DNA of 64,000 nucleotides from an uncultured Chitinophagaceae bacterium (lineage in GTDB: Bacteria; Bacteroidota; Bacteroidia; Chitinophagales; Chitinophagaceae): NCBI GenBank assembly GCA_937873715.1, contig CALMYJ010000029.1, positions 62,001 through 126,000 of the forward strand. The letters run 5' to 3'. The notes beneath the pieces were generated by a model that was given only the letters and a program-made list of their open reading frames with translations, was not told the origin of the DNA and made no database searches. The translations under genes were made by a program, and so were the position numbers. Of this stretch, positions 51,625 through 60,415 are shown in pieces (the stretch's first letter is position 1; every line of letters starts with the position of its first letter).

Positions 51625-54009
51625 TTACTCTGTTCGCAACACTTTTGCAGGCTTTGCCCATGCTGCTTTTGCAGCATGGAAAGTAGCCGTAATTACTGCA
51701 GTACACAGAATTACTACTGCCGATAGTACAAATGGGAATGCCGACAAACCGGCGCTGTAGGTAAATACTTTAAGCCAGTTGTTCATAAAATACCAGGCTA
51801 CCGGGAAGGCAATGGCAGCAGCAATAAGCGCCAGCCACAAATAATTTTTAGTAATCAATACCACCACACTTGAAGTGCTGGCACCCAGTACCCGGCGTAC
51901 ACTTATTTCTTTTTGTTTTTGCTGGGTGGTAAATGCCGTAAGCCCCAGTAAACCCAGGCAGGTAATAATAATAGTGAGTACAGAAAATATGGCGAAAATT
52001 CTTCCCCGCTTTTGATCGGCTACATATTGAGAATTATAATCCTGGTCTAAAAAAGTGTATTCAAACGGCAGTTCGGGGAAAAACTTTTTCCAGATTTGCT
52101 CCACAGCAGCAATAGATTTAGCGGTGTTTTCTCCAGCCAGTTTTAGCTGGATGATATTGCAGTTATAATTGTAAAATAATATTAATGGTACAATAGGGTT
52201 GTACAAAGCTTTTTGATTAAAATCTTTTACCACACCAATTACTTCAAAATAGGTTCCCGAGGTATCCCCGGGATATTTTATCCGTTTGCCCAGCGGCTCC
52301 TCCCATCCAAAATCTTTTACCATTGCCTCATTTACCACAATGCTGTGAAGGGTATCCTGCATACCAGAAAAATTGCGGCCCTTCATCATCTTCATATTTA
52401 AAGTGGGGATATAATGCTCATCTACACTATAACATTCAATACCTTTTTCTATATTGCCGTTTTTAGTTTCCACGCTAAATAAATTCAGGTTACCACTTCT
52501 GCTGCCGGGATAGGAATAACCCGTACCAACAGACTGTATACTTTCCAGGCTTCTAAACTCATTATTCATGGCATAAATCTTACTCCGCTCATCATTGCCG
52601 GTATTTACAGTTACCGTCATTACCTGGGTTTTATCAAAACCAAGATCTTTATTACGCAGGTACGATAGCTGGGCGTATACCACCCATGTGCAAATAAGCA
52701 TTATCATAGATATGGCAAATTGCAGTACCACCAGTGTACGCCTTAAATTAACATTTCCTGAGGCCTTTGAAAGCGCTCCTTTTAAAATACCAACAGGATT
52801 AAATGACGATAAATAAAATGCAGGGTAACTGCCTCCTGCCAGGCCTGTAAACAATACAACCCCCAGCAACAGCATGATACCATAAGGCTGAAGTAAAATG
52901 CCTGCGGTAAAATTTTTGCCCGACATGGTATTGAAGTATGGCATTAACAACAACAGCAGTATAACACTTAACAGCATGGCCACAAAAGCAGTTAGCAATG
53001 ATTCTGTAAGAAATTGCGTTACCAGTTGACGCCTCGAAGAGCCATTTACCTTGCGTATACCAATTTCTTTTGCACGCCTGGCCGATCTTGCCGTAGTAAG
53101 GTTCATATAATTGATGCAGGCTATCAGCAGCATAAAAAATGCCACAGCAGAAAATATCCAGATGTACGACATGCTGCCGAGTTCTCCCGGCTCGCCCTGA
53201 ACTGTGGAATGCAGGTGTATAGCAGTGATGGGCTGCAGTGTATAGTGCATGCGTATATTGTACTGGGCAAAGATGGGTGCCATATACTTATCGTACATGG
53301 GCAGCATTTTTTTGTTAAATGCTTTTACATCTGTTCCCGGCTTTAACAATACATAAGTATAGTTATTAAAGCCACCCCAGTTATCCTGGAAATTACGGGG
53401 CAGGGTTGATGTGGAGATAAGCATATCAAAAAGAATATGCGAATTGGCCGGCACATCTTCAATAACACCGGTAACGGTATAATTTTCATTATTGGCCGTT
53501 TGTAAAACTTTGCCTGCGTATGGCGTGTTTGCACCAAAATATTTTCGGGCAAGCGTTTGAGTAATTACAATACTGTTGGGAGCATCGAGGGCATGGGTGG
53601 CATTACCTTCTTTAAACTTATGAGAGAAGATATTGAACACGGTACTGTCGGCAAAGTAAATTCCAGTTTCAAAATAATTAACATTACCCTGCTTAAAAAG
53701 TGTTCTTTCCTTACGCACAAAGCGAACCGACTCCTCTACCTCGGGAAAATCTTTTTTGATAGTTGGCCCAAGCGGATACTGGGTAAATGCCCATTGCATA
53801 TTTTTTTCAGGTTCCTGTATATAGGCATCTATGCGGTAAATGCGGTCGGCTTTGCTGTGATGCTTGTCGTAGCTCAGTTCATCGGTAACATAAAAAATAA
53901 GAAATAGGCTGAAACAGATACCGATGGCCAGCCCCAGCACATTCAGCAGGCTGTACCATTTATCTTTAGTGAGGTTGCGAAAGGCAATTATAAAAAGGTT
54001 TTTAATCAT
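51625..54009 (-). CDS. MacB-type ABC permease, copy 2
   Basis: The 794-residue paralogue starts MIKNLFIIAFRNLTKDKWYS and ends in the same KAAWAKPAKVLRTE-type tail as its neighbours. The two FtsX units are present (ACINYMNLTTARSARRAKEIGIRKV; CLGLLGLTAFTTQQKQKEISVRRVLGA). Periplasmic core segments are more divergent from copies 1 and 3 than those are from each other, by eye. It lies ten bases upstream of copy 1, so the two are co-transcribed. Its substrate is unknown. Confidence 0.9.
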   Translation of the reverse strand: MIKNLFIIAFRNLTKDKWYSLLNVLGLAIGICFSLFLIFYVTDELSYDKHHSKADRIYRIDAYIQEPEKNMQWAFTQYPLGPTIKKDFPEVEESVRFVRKERTLFKQGNVNYFETGIYFADSTVFNIFSHKFKEGNATHALDAPNSIVITQTLARKYFGANTPYAGKVLQTANNENYTVTGVIEDVPANSHILFDMLISTSTLPRNFQDNWGGFNNYTYVLLKPGTDVKAFNKKMLPMYDKYMAPIFAQYNIRMHYTLQPITAIHLHSTVQGEPGELGSMSYIWIFSAVAFFMLLIACINYMNLTTARSARRAKEIGIRKVNGSSRRQLVTQFLTESLLTAFVAMLLSVILLLLLMPYFNTMSGKNFTAGILLQPYGIMLLLGVVLFTGLAGGSYPAFYLSSFNPVGILKGALSKASGNVNLRRTLVVLQFAISMIMLICTWVVYAQLSYLRNKDLGFDKTQVMTVTVNTGNDERSKIYAMNNEFRSLESIQSVGTGYSYPGSRSGNLNLFSVETKNGNIEKGIECYSVDEHYIPTLNMKMMKGRNFSGMQDTLHSIVVNEAMVKDFGWEEPLGKRIKYPGDTSGTYFEVIGVVKDFNQKALYNPIVPLILFYNYNCNIIQLKLAGENTAKSIAAVEQIWKKFFPELPFEYTFLDQDYNSQYVADQKRGRIFAIFSVLTIIITCLGLLGLTAFTTQQKQKEISVRRVLGASTSSVVVLITKNYLWLALIAAAIAFPVAWYFMNNWLKVFTYSAGLSAFPFVLSAVVILCTAVITATFHAAKAAWAKPAKVLRTE

Positions 54010-54044
54010 GGCGTTGCTATTTGTGGTTGGTCTTTAAAGTTTAA

Positions 54045-56408
54045 TTATTCGGTACGCAGGGATTTAACGGGGTTGGCCATTGCTGCTTTTACAGACTGGT
54101 AGCTTACCGTAATAACAGAAATTACAAACGAGAGCAGTGCTGCAAATACAAATACCTGCCACTGGATATTTACCCGGTAGGGGTAGTTTTCCAGCCATTT
54201 ATGCATCAGCCACCAGGCTATAGGACAGGCAAGTGCAAAGGACAGCATCACTAATTTTAAAAAATCTTTCGATAGCAGCATGGTAATACCGGTTACGGAT
54301 GCCCCAAGTACTTTACGCACTCCTATTTCCTTTATCCTGTTTTCGGCCATATACGTGGCAAGGCCAAATAAACCGAGGCAGGAAATAAAAATGGTTAACC
54401 CGGCAAAGATGGCGGCCAGGGTTCCGGTGCGCTGTTCTTCTTTAAACTTGCTGGCATATTCCTCATCAACAAAGCGGTACTCAAAAGGATACTCCGGGTT
54501 ATATTTTTTAAAGATGGCTTCTGCTTTTTTTAAGTTATCGGCAGTAGTGTTTGCCGGGTTGAGCCTAAAGTGTACAATATTGAACCAGCCACCTTTTGCG
54601 CCTTCAATCAGCATTGGCTTGGTAGGGTGATAGGGCGATTGCAAAATAAAATCACCAATTACACCCACAATATGATATTCCGATTCGCCGTCCTTTACTA
54701 TTTTTCCAATAGGGTCTTTAAAGCCCATCACTTTTAGTGCCGATTCGTTAATGAGCATGGCTGATGAGTCGGTAGGAAATGCTTTTAAGTTAAAATCCCG
54801 GCCCTGCAGCAGTTTAAAGCCTGCTGTTTGCACAAGATTTTCATCAGCTTTGTACCGGTCGAAATCTGTTTTATCATTGGGGTCTTTTCCTTCCCAGAAA
54901 AACCCCCAGCTATCGCTCCAGCCTTCGGTTAGCGGTGCACTTGTTTTACACACCGCAGTGGCAATACCGGTATTGAGCAAATCATTTTTAAGTGCGTCAT
55001 AATGTTTTGGCAGGTCGCCACTCAAAAAATGAAATACAAGGTTATCCCTCGAGTAGCCACTATCCCGGTTTTGTGCATGGCCTATCTGCTGTTTTACTAT
55101 ACTGGTACAAATGATGAGTATAATGGCAAATGTAAATTGCAGTATCACCAGCAGTTTACGTGGTGTAACCAGTGCATTAGCTGCTTTAAAAGTACCCTTC
55201 AATACTTTTACCGGCTGAAAGGAAGACAGGAAAAAAGCCGGGTAACTGCCGGCGAGCAGGCCGGTAAAAAGAATGAAGCCCAGGTAAATCAGCCAAAAAT
55301 TGATATTACCATAATCTACTGCTAACTTTTTATCGGTAAGTGTTCCAAATGCAGGCAATGCCAAATACACAATAATACAGGCCAGGATGCCGGCTAAAAA
55401 AGCCAGCAAAACAGACTCGCCGATAAACTGGCTGATGAGTGAAATTTTTTGTGCCCCCACTACTTTGCGTATGCCCACTTCCTTGGCTCTTTTTTCGCTG
55501 CGTGCCGTGCTCAGGTTCATAAAATTAATGCAGGCAATAAGCAGTATAAATAAGGCGATAATGCCAAAGAGTTTTACAAAATCAATAAGCCCGCCATCTT
55601 CTACACCGTTGGTAAAACTTGAGTACAGGCGCCAGCGGCTGGCCGGGTATAAAAACATTTCCCATTTAGGATCTTCCGGATCGTACTTTGGTTTTATTAC
55701 TTTCATCTTGGCATTGGCCGCTGCCAGTGATGCATTAGGCTTCAGCAATACATAAGTACGGGTAGAGTTATTGCCCCAGTATTTGTCATCATCGTCGGTA
55801 CGTACGAGATAATCCCAGTTAACGAGGTATTCAAAATTAAACCGGGTATTGTTGGGTAAATCTTTTAAAACACCCGAAACAACATAATTGTGTGTGTTAT
55901 CCAGCCTTACCATTTTACCGATTGGATCATCCTTGCCAAATAGTTTTTTTACTGCCGATTCGGTAAGTACGATGGCGTTATTATCCTTTAATGCCGTTAA
56001 AGCATTTCCTTTTTGCATTGGGAAACTAAATACCTGTAAAAAACCTGTATCCACTGCATGACCGCTTAGGTTTACCCTTTTATCGCCTAATGAAAATAAA
56101 GTGGCCCTGCCCCAGTCTACCCTTACAGCCCTTTCTACTTCGGGTAAATCTTTTTCGAGGGCACGTGCCAGCACTTTAGGTGTGGTTTTCCAGGTTTGAA
56201 GTTTACCACTAAAGTGTGCCCTGTTCCAGGCTTCGTATATACGTTCCTTTTTTTCGTGAAACTGGTCGTAGCTTATTTCATGCTGTATCCACAGCAGTAT
56301 AAGTACGGCTGCAGCCATGCCAATGGCAAGGCCGGAAATATTAATAAATGAAAAACCTTTGTTGCGTAAAAGATTGCGCCAGGCAATTTTGAAGAAGTTT
56401 TTTATCAT
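54045..56408 (-). CDS. MacB-type ABC permease, copy 3
   Basis: The 787-residue product starts MIKNFFKIAWRNLLRNKGFS and has the same plan: an N-terminal helix, a periplasmic core, FtsX unit one (ACINFMNLSTARSEKRAKEVGIRKVVGA), a second periplasmic segment, and FtsX unit two (CLGLFGLATYMAENRIKEIGVRKVLGA), ending NPVKSLRTE. It is the closest in sequence to copy 1, so one arose by tandem duplication. It follows the first ATPase gene after 127 bases with no gene in that gap. Confidence 0.9.
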   Translation of the reverse strand: MIKNFFKIAWRNLLRNKGFSFINISGLAIGMAAAVLILLWIQHEISYDQFHEKKERIYEAWNRAHFSGKLQTWKTTPKVLARALEKDLPEVERAVRVDWGRATLFSLGDKRVNLSGHAVDTGFLQVFSFPMQKGNALTALKDNNAIVLTESAVKKLFGKDDPIGKMVRLDNTHNYVVSGVLKDLPNNTRFNFEYLVNWDYLVRTDDDDKYWGNNSTRTYVLLKPNASLAAANAKMKVIKPKYDPEDPKWEMFLYPASRWRLYSSFTNGVEDGGLIDFVKLFGIIALFILLIACINFMNLSTARSEKRAKEVGIRKVVGAQKISLISQFIGESVLLAFLAGILACIIVYLALPAFGTLTDKKLAVDYGNINFWLIYLGFILFTGLLAGSYPAFFLSSFQPVKVLKGTFKAANALVTPRKLLVILQFTFAIILIICTSIVKQQIGHAQNRDSGYSRDNLVFHFLSGDLPKHYDALKNDLLNTGIATAVCKTSAPLTEGWSDSWGFFWEGKDPNDKTDFDRYKADENLVQTAGFKLLQGRDFNLKAFPTDSSAMLINESALKVMGFKDPIGKIVKDGESEYHIVGVIGDFILQSPYHPTKPMLIEGAKGGWFNIVHFRLNPANTTADNLKKAEAIFKKYNPEYPFEYRFVDEEYASKFKEEQRTGTLAAIFAGLTIFISCLGLFGLATYMAENRIKEIGVRKVLGASVTGITMLLSKDFLKLVMLSFALACPIAWWLMHKWLENYPYRVNIQWQVFVFAALLSFVISVITVSYQSVKAAMANPVKSLRTE

Positions 56409-56535
56409 GGCTTATACTAGTACGTTAGTAATATATCCGGATGGCAAAAACTTTATGCAGGCAGGTGGCTTAGTTCCTGCCCAACAATAGGCTTATTACA
56501 GGATATTGATATGGATGGCTATATAAAGTCCCCAC

Positions 56536-57219
56536 TTACAAAGCGCTGAGTATATTTTCTGTTACCGCCTGCCCGTCGAGCATTCGTATGATGCGGTGGC
56601 TGTAGCGGGCATCATGTTCACTGTGGGTAACCATTACCACTGTAGTACCCTGTTCGTTCAGCTCGGTAAGGAGTTGCATTACTTCGTTGCCGTTACTGGA
56701 GTCGAGATTACCGGTGGGTTCATCCGCCAGTATCAGCTTAGGTTTGTTTACAACCGCTCTGGCTACTGCCACCCTTTGCTGCTGACCACCTGACAATTGC
56801 TGCGGATAGTGATTACGGCGGTGCATAATCTGCATTTTATCCAGCACCTCTTCTACCCGTTTTTTGCGGTCGGCAGCTTTTACACCGGTATATATCAGGG
56901 GTAGCTCTACATTTTCGAATACGGTAAGTTCGTCGATAAGGTTAAAACTCTGAAATACAAAGCCCAAATTATGCTTACGCAACTCTGCCCTTTTGCGTTC
57001 ATTAAATTTTGAAACATCCACTCCGTTAAATACGAATGTGCCGGCATCGAGGTCATCGAGCAGGCCAAGTATATTAAGCAATGTACTTTTACCACAGCCC
57101 GAGGGGCCCATGATGGCTACAAATTCGCCTTCTTTCACTTCCATACTCAGTTTGCTGAGGGCTACAGTTTCTACCTCTTCTGTACGGTATACTTTTTCCA
57201 GGTTGGTGATGTTAATCAT
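56536..57219 (-). CDS. ABC transporter ATPase, MacB/LolD type (first copy)
   Basis: The 227-residue protein is a complete MacB/LolD-type ATPase: Walker A GPSGCGKST, FVFQSFNLIDELTVFENVE, signature LSGGQQQRVAVARAV, Walker [14 protein letters not shown] with a normal D-loop, and switch His in VTHSEHD. It is the cognate ATPase for the downstream permeases, given gene order. It follows the small 64-residue gene and the membrane-fusion protein. Confidence 0.93.
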   Translation of the reverse strand: MINITNLEKVYRTEEVETVALSKLSMEVKEGEFVAIMGPSGCGKSTLLNILGLLDDLDAGTFVFNGVDVSKFNERKRAELRKHNLGFVFQSFNLIDELTVFENVELPLIYTGVKAADRKKRVEEVLDKMQIMHRRNHYPQQLSGGQQQRVAVARAVVNKPKLILADEPTGNLDSSNGNEVMQLLTELNEQGTTVVMVTHSEHDARYSHRIIRMLDGQAVTENILSAL

Positions 57220-57245
57220 ACTGCTTTAAGTTATGTGATGATATA

Positions 57246-57440
57246 CTAATAAATAAAAAGAAAGTTTTTTGGGGTAACCGGTTGTGTTATTTCACTGCTT
57301 TCCGTTGCGGCACCGCCGTTGTTGTTAAAAATGGTTTCTGCTATGCATGCGGTTTTGTGGCAGTGGCTGGTTTGCTTTGAAATACCCACCAGGCTAATGG
57401 TTAAAAAGAGAAACAGCAGGTTGAACATTTTCAGTTTCAT
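57246..57440 (-). CDS. Small secreted or membrane peptide, 64 residues
   Basis: The ATG at 57440 opens a 64-residue frame with a hydrophobic signal-like start (KMFNLLFLFLTISLVGISK). A short mature part follows with two cysteines (TSHCHKTACIAE) and an NNNGG turn. An extension to 57515 overlaps the adaptor gene and is unlikely. It lies between the adaptor (28 bases) and the first ATPase (26 bases) of the export cluster on the same strand. I do not recognise the family. It could be a small exported peptide, an accessory subunit or a spurious frame. Confidence 0.5.
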   Translation of the reverse strand: MKLKMFNLLFLFLTISLVGISKQTSHCHKTACIAETIFNNNGGAATESSEITQPVTPKNFLFIY

Positions 57441-57468
57441 AAAAAATGTTTTACAGGTTATAGTTGTG

Positions 57469-58725
57469 TCAGTTTTTTTTAAGTACCAATTCTTGTATGT
57501 TGCCGTAGTTTTCATAGCTGTTGGTAATTACTTTATCACCGGGTTTCAGGCCCTGTAGCACTTCGTAATAATCAGGGTTCTGGCTGCCTAATTGTATATC
57601 TGTTTTATAGGCAATGATGCCATTATCATTTACTTTAAAAATCCAGTTACCGCCGGTTTGCTGGTAAAATCCTCCACGGGGCAGCAATACGGCTCTTCTT
57701 TCTTCACTCAGGGCAAGGCGTATCTGCAAAGTTTGGCCACGGCGTACCGATACTGGTACCGAATCGGTAAACTGCATATCTACCTGGAAGCGGCCACCGG
57801 TAACCTGTGTATATACTTTCTTTATCTCCAGCCTGTAGTTTTTACCGGCCACCAGGGCATCGCCTTTAAGCCCGTTAAAAACCCTGGAAATATAGTGTTC
57901 ATCTACATCCACCCTTACTTTAAAACCGCTCATTACATCTATTTGCCCCAGGCGTTCGCCTTTATTTTTATTCTGCCCTATTTCTACATCTAAAGAAGTA
58001 AGCTGCCCGTCTACCGGGGCCCTTACCACAAGGTCGCCTACTTTTTTACGCATTAATGCCAGCGTTTTTTTCATTTGAGCGTAGGATTCGCCCATTTGAT
58101 CTACCTGCTGTTTCATCGATATCGCATCGGTTTTCATAATCTGCTCGGTAAGTTTTTTGCGGCGCACCTGGTATTCATAAAGGTTTTTGCTGCTCTGGTA
58201 TTCCTGCAGGCCAATGGCTTTTTGCTCGTACAGTTTTTTGTTAACGTTGTACAGGCGTTCGGCTTCTTTGAGGGCATTGTCTACATCTGCATCCTGGTTT
58301 TGCCGGTTGATGGAGTTTTGCTCTGCATTATTTTTACTGATTTGCATTTGCGTAAGCACATTAAATACCTGTGTTTCCTGGTTGGCTAATTGCAGTTCCA
58401 GGTCAGTATTACTAAGGCGCAGTATAGGCTGGTCTTTTTGCATCATTGCACCGTCTTCTACAAATTTTTCCTCTACCCTGCCGCCTTCCATTGCATCCAG
58501 GTAAATAGTGGTAACGGGTAGCACTACCCCATTTACAGGTATAAATTCCTGGAAAGGCCCTTCGGTAATTGTACTAATTGTAATTCTTTCGGTATCCACA
58601 TTCAGCTTGGTACCGCCAGTGGTAAAATACAGGCTTGCCAGTACCAGCATTATTACTAATGCAATGCCGGCAAGGGTGTAGATTTTTTTCTTATTCCAAA
58701 ACTTTTTTTCAATAACCCTGTCCAT
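57469..58725 (-). CDS. HlyD/MacA-type periplasmic membrane-fusion protein
   Basis: The 418-residue protein has one N-terminal transmembrane helix (IYTLAGIALVIMLVLASLYF) and a split lipoyl domain (AMEGGRVEEKFVEDGAMMQK and VVRAPVDGQLTSLDVEIGQ). Between them lies a long alpha-helical hairpin of about 130 residues rich in Gln, Asn and Lys. Beta-barrel and membrane-proximal domains follow (VRVDVDEHYISRV; LQIRLALSEERRAVLLPRGGF). It links the inner-membrane permeases to TolC. It heads the export operon unless the 63-residue gene upstream is included. Confidence 0.92.
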   Translation of the reverse strand: MDRVIEKKFWNKKKIYTLAGIALVIMLVLASLYFTTGGTKLNVDTERITISTITEGPFQEFIPVNGVVLPVTTIYLDAMEGGRVEEKFVEDGAMMQKDQPILRLSNTDLELQLANQETQVFNVLTQMQISKNNAEQNSINRQNQDADVDNALKEAERLYNVNKKLYEQKAIGLQEYQSSKNLYEYQVRRKKLTEQIMKTDAISMKQQVDQMGESYAQMKKTLALMRKKVGDLVVRAPVDGQLTSLDVEIGQNKNKGERLGQIDVMSGFKVRVDVDEHYISRVFNGLKGDALVAGKNYRLEIKKVYTQVTGGRFQVDMQFTDSVPVSVRRGQTLQIRLALSEERRAVLLPRGGFYQQTGGNWIFKVNDNGIIAYKTDIQLGSQNPDYYEVLQGLKPGDKVITNSYENYGNIQELVLKKN

Positions 58726-58856
58726 ATCTGATGTAGTTAATACCTGCTTTGATGTAATGCTGTGTTATACAACAGGCAGCATTTTTATTAGACTGATTTA
58801 TTTGGGACAATACAAGCAGTCAATTGAATCTATACTTATTAACTGCCCTTAAAAGA

Positions 58857-58898
58857 CACCCTCCTTCCTGCATTGTTGCATATACAGGATAGAGGGTG
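58857..58898 (-). terminator. Hairpin downstream of the 63-residue gene
   Basis: CACCCTC and TCCTG on the left pair with CAGGA and GAGGGTG on the right, with a two-base internal bulge on each side and a loop that can itself pair as TGCA / TGCA. On the minus strand TCTTTTAA follows. It likely ends the small gene's transcript before the adaptor gene. Confidence 0.65.
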
Positions 58899-58902
58899 CC
58901 CA

Positions 58903-59094
58903 TTACATAATACCCCGCCTTTGTACAAATACCCTCCTGCTGCGGTGTATGCTCCATAAATCGGCACTCCCAAAAACCTTTGCATCGGTGTGTACAAATT
59001 CAGGTGCAATAGTTTCGGCTACCACAGTGGTTAATACTTCTAATTCCTTTTTACCAAGGCGGTTAAAAAAAGAAAATGTTTGTTGTTTTTTCAT
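58903..59094 (-). CDS. Small basic protein, 63 residues
   Basis: The product has no signal peptide. It starts with a Lys-rich FNRLGKKELEVLTTVVAETIA helix and ends with a basic aromatic stretch (FGSADLWSIHRSRRVFVQRRG). The form 'F..ADLW.I.R.RR......RR' recalls short uncharacterised Bacteroidota proteins, but I cannot name a family. It is on the same strand as the export cluster, 177 bases upstream of the adaptor gene, with a hairpin terminator after its stop. It could be a leader-bearing peptide substrate, a small regulator or an unrelated gene. Confidence 0.6.
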   Translation of the reverse strand: MKKQQTFSFFNRLGKKELEVLTTVVAETIAPEFVHTDAKVFGSADLWSIHRSRRVFVQRRGIM

Positions 59095-59445
59095 GGCTGA
59101 TACTTTTTAATTGTTTAAAAATTGTTTTTCATGCTTGCCATACCTGTAAGGAAGACTATGCCAAAATTTTTATCAATTGATTTTCAATGATTTAATTTAA
59201 ATACGGCCACCCTCAAGTGTTCGATAATGATACAACCTGTATCCTGTTTTGATACACCGGTACGCTCCCCTTTGCTTTTAGGCTAAAAACAGCTTTGTAT
59301 TTCCCGGATAATTCCATCCAATAGAAAACTGCTCCGGCAAATGGAAAAAACCGGATGTGATTCCTTTGTAATTTATTGATAATAAATCGATTGCGATTTG
59401 GCACATTCTGGGATTACTATATACCAAACCTCAAAACCCAATAAA
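59095..59445. other. Divergent intergenic region
   Basis: The 351 bases are AT-rich, with a T/A-rich part next to the small gene and no open frame of coding quality. No promoter matching TTTG-N19-TAnnTTTG was found on either side. A TTTG at 59396-59399 is in reach of the gene at 59446 but has no clear -7 partner. Confidence 0.5.
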
Positions 59446-60045
59446 ATGAAAACAATTACTACCCTCTTCGCCACATTAATCACTGCCATCACTGTTCAGG
59501 CAAATACTGTAGAAATAACCAGCACCACCCTTTCGGCAGCCTCTAACGAAAATATGGTAACCCTTCACTGGACAGCCAGCAACGAAAGCGGCAATACCCG
59601 TTATGAAATTGAGCGTTCATTTTATAGCAACAATTTCAATACTGTGGTTACCCTGCAGGTACCTTTTACCGGTAATACCGTAAAAAACTATAGGATAAAT
59701 GATAATGCTGCTGCACTTACCGGCAGAGAAATTGCTTACTACCGTGTAAAACAAATTGATGCTAATGGTACCGTTACGTACAGCAATACCATGATTGTTG
59801 CCCTTAAAAATAATGCTGCCGGTATGCCTGAGAGCAAGGCTGTACTTTTTTCTGCCGATCAAAATGGCACTGCCGTTGTAACCTTAAAAAACATAACCGG
59901 CCAGGTATCGGCTGTTATTACTGCGGCTATTGCAAAAGGTAACAACAGCGTGGAGTTCAACAAATCGCTGCCCAAAGGCATGTATGTAGCTGAAATAGCG
60001 GTAAATGGTGTGGTAACCCAAACACAAAAAATTATTGCTGAATAA
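59446..60045 (+). CDS. Small secreted protein with fibronectin-like and T9SS-type C-terminal region
   Basis: The ATG at 59446 gives 199 residues; the 16 upstream in-frame codons are unconserved. A signal peptide (LFATLITAITVQA) is followed by a strand-rich domain (MVTLHWTASNESGNTRYEIERS; IAYYRVKQIDANGTVTYSNT) of the type that precedes T9SS sorting domains, as also seen in the SGNH hydrolase at 16409. The last 75 residues (AVVTLKNITGQVSAVI; FNKSLPKGMYVAEIAVNG; VTQTQKIIAE) look like a type A sorting domain. It would thus be almost only linker and sorting module, with no enzymatic domain. Function is unknown. Confidence 0.78.
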   Translation: MKTITTLFATLITAITVQANTVEITSTTLSAASNENMVTLHWTASNESGNTRYEIERSFYSNNFNTVVTLQVPFTGNTVKNYRINDNAAALTGREIAYYRVKQIDANGTVTYSNTMIVALKNNAAGMPESKAVLFSADQNGTAVVTLKNITGQVSAVITAAIAKGNNSVEFNKSLPKGMYVAEIAVNGVVTQTQKIIAE

Positions 60046-60072
60046 TATTATCCCTACCGTACCCGAAATCGG

Positions 60073-60105
60073 GCAGCCTGCATTTGATGCAGGCTGCTCT
60101 TATTT
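60073..60105 (+). terminator. Intrinsic terminator of the small secreted protein gene
   Basis: A perfect 11-bp stem GCAGCCTGCAT / ATGCAGGCTGC with a 3-base loop is followed by TCTTATTTT, 28 bases after the stop codon. Confidence 0.9.
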
Positions 60106-60415
60106 TAGGGCTGCAGCAGCCGTACAACAGGCTGGTCTGCAATAATCTGCCAAAATATGCCGTTATAAGCATTAGGTTGAAGGTAAACTGCCTCAGCCAA
60201 AGAAGGAATCCAATACAATGCATAAAACACAAACCCGGTATTTGTACTGTGCGCCAGCACAGGCCACACCATTTGTTATGGCAGTATGGCTGCCTGCTTG
60301 CAACGATTTCCTCAACACTTATTTACAGCATATACCAGAACAAAAAACCAATATGCCCTACTGATAGGCTGTGCCCGAAAAACAGCAAACTGCAGGGAAA
60401 TAAAATTCAATCAGC
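60106..60415. other. Intergenic region before the terminal surface-protein gene
   Basis: This 310-base stretch holds no supportable gene. A plus-strand frame of 111 codons across it has poor composition, begins inside the terminator hairpin and ends just past the next gene's start. No clear promoter motif was found. Confidence 0.5.
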
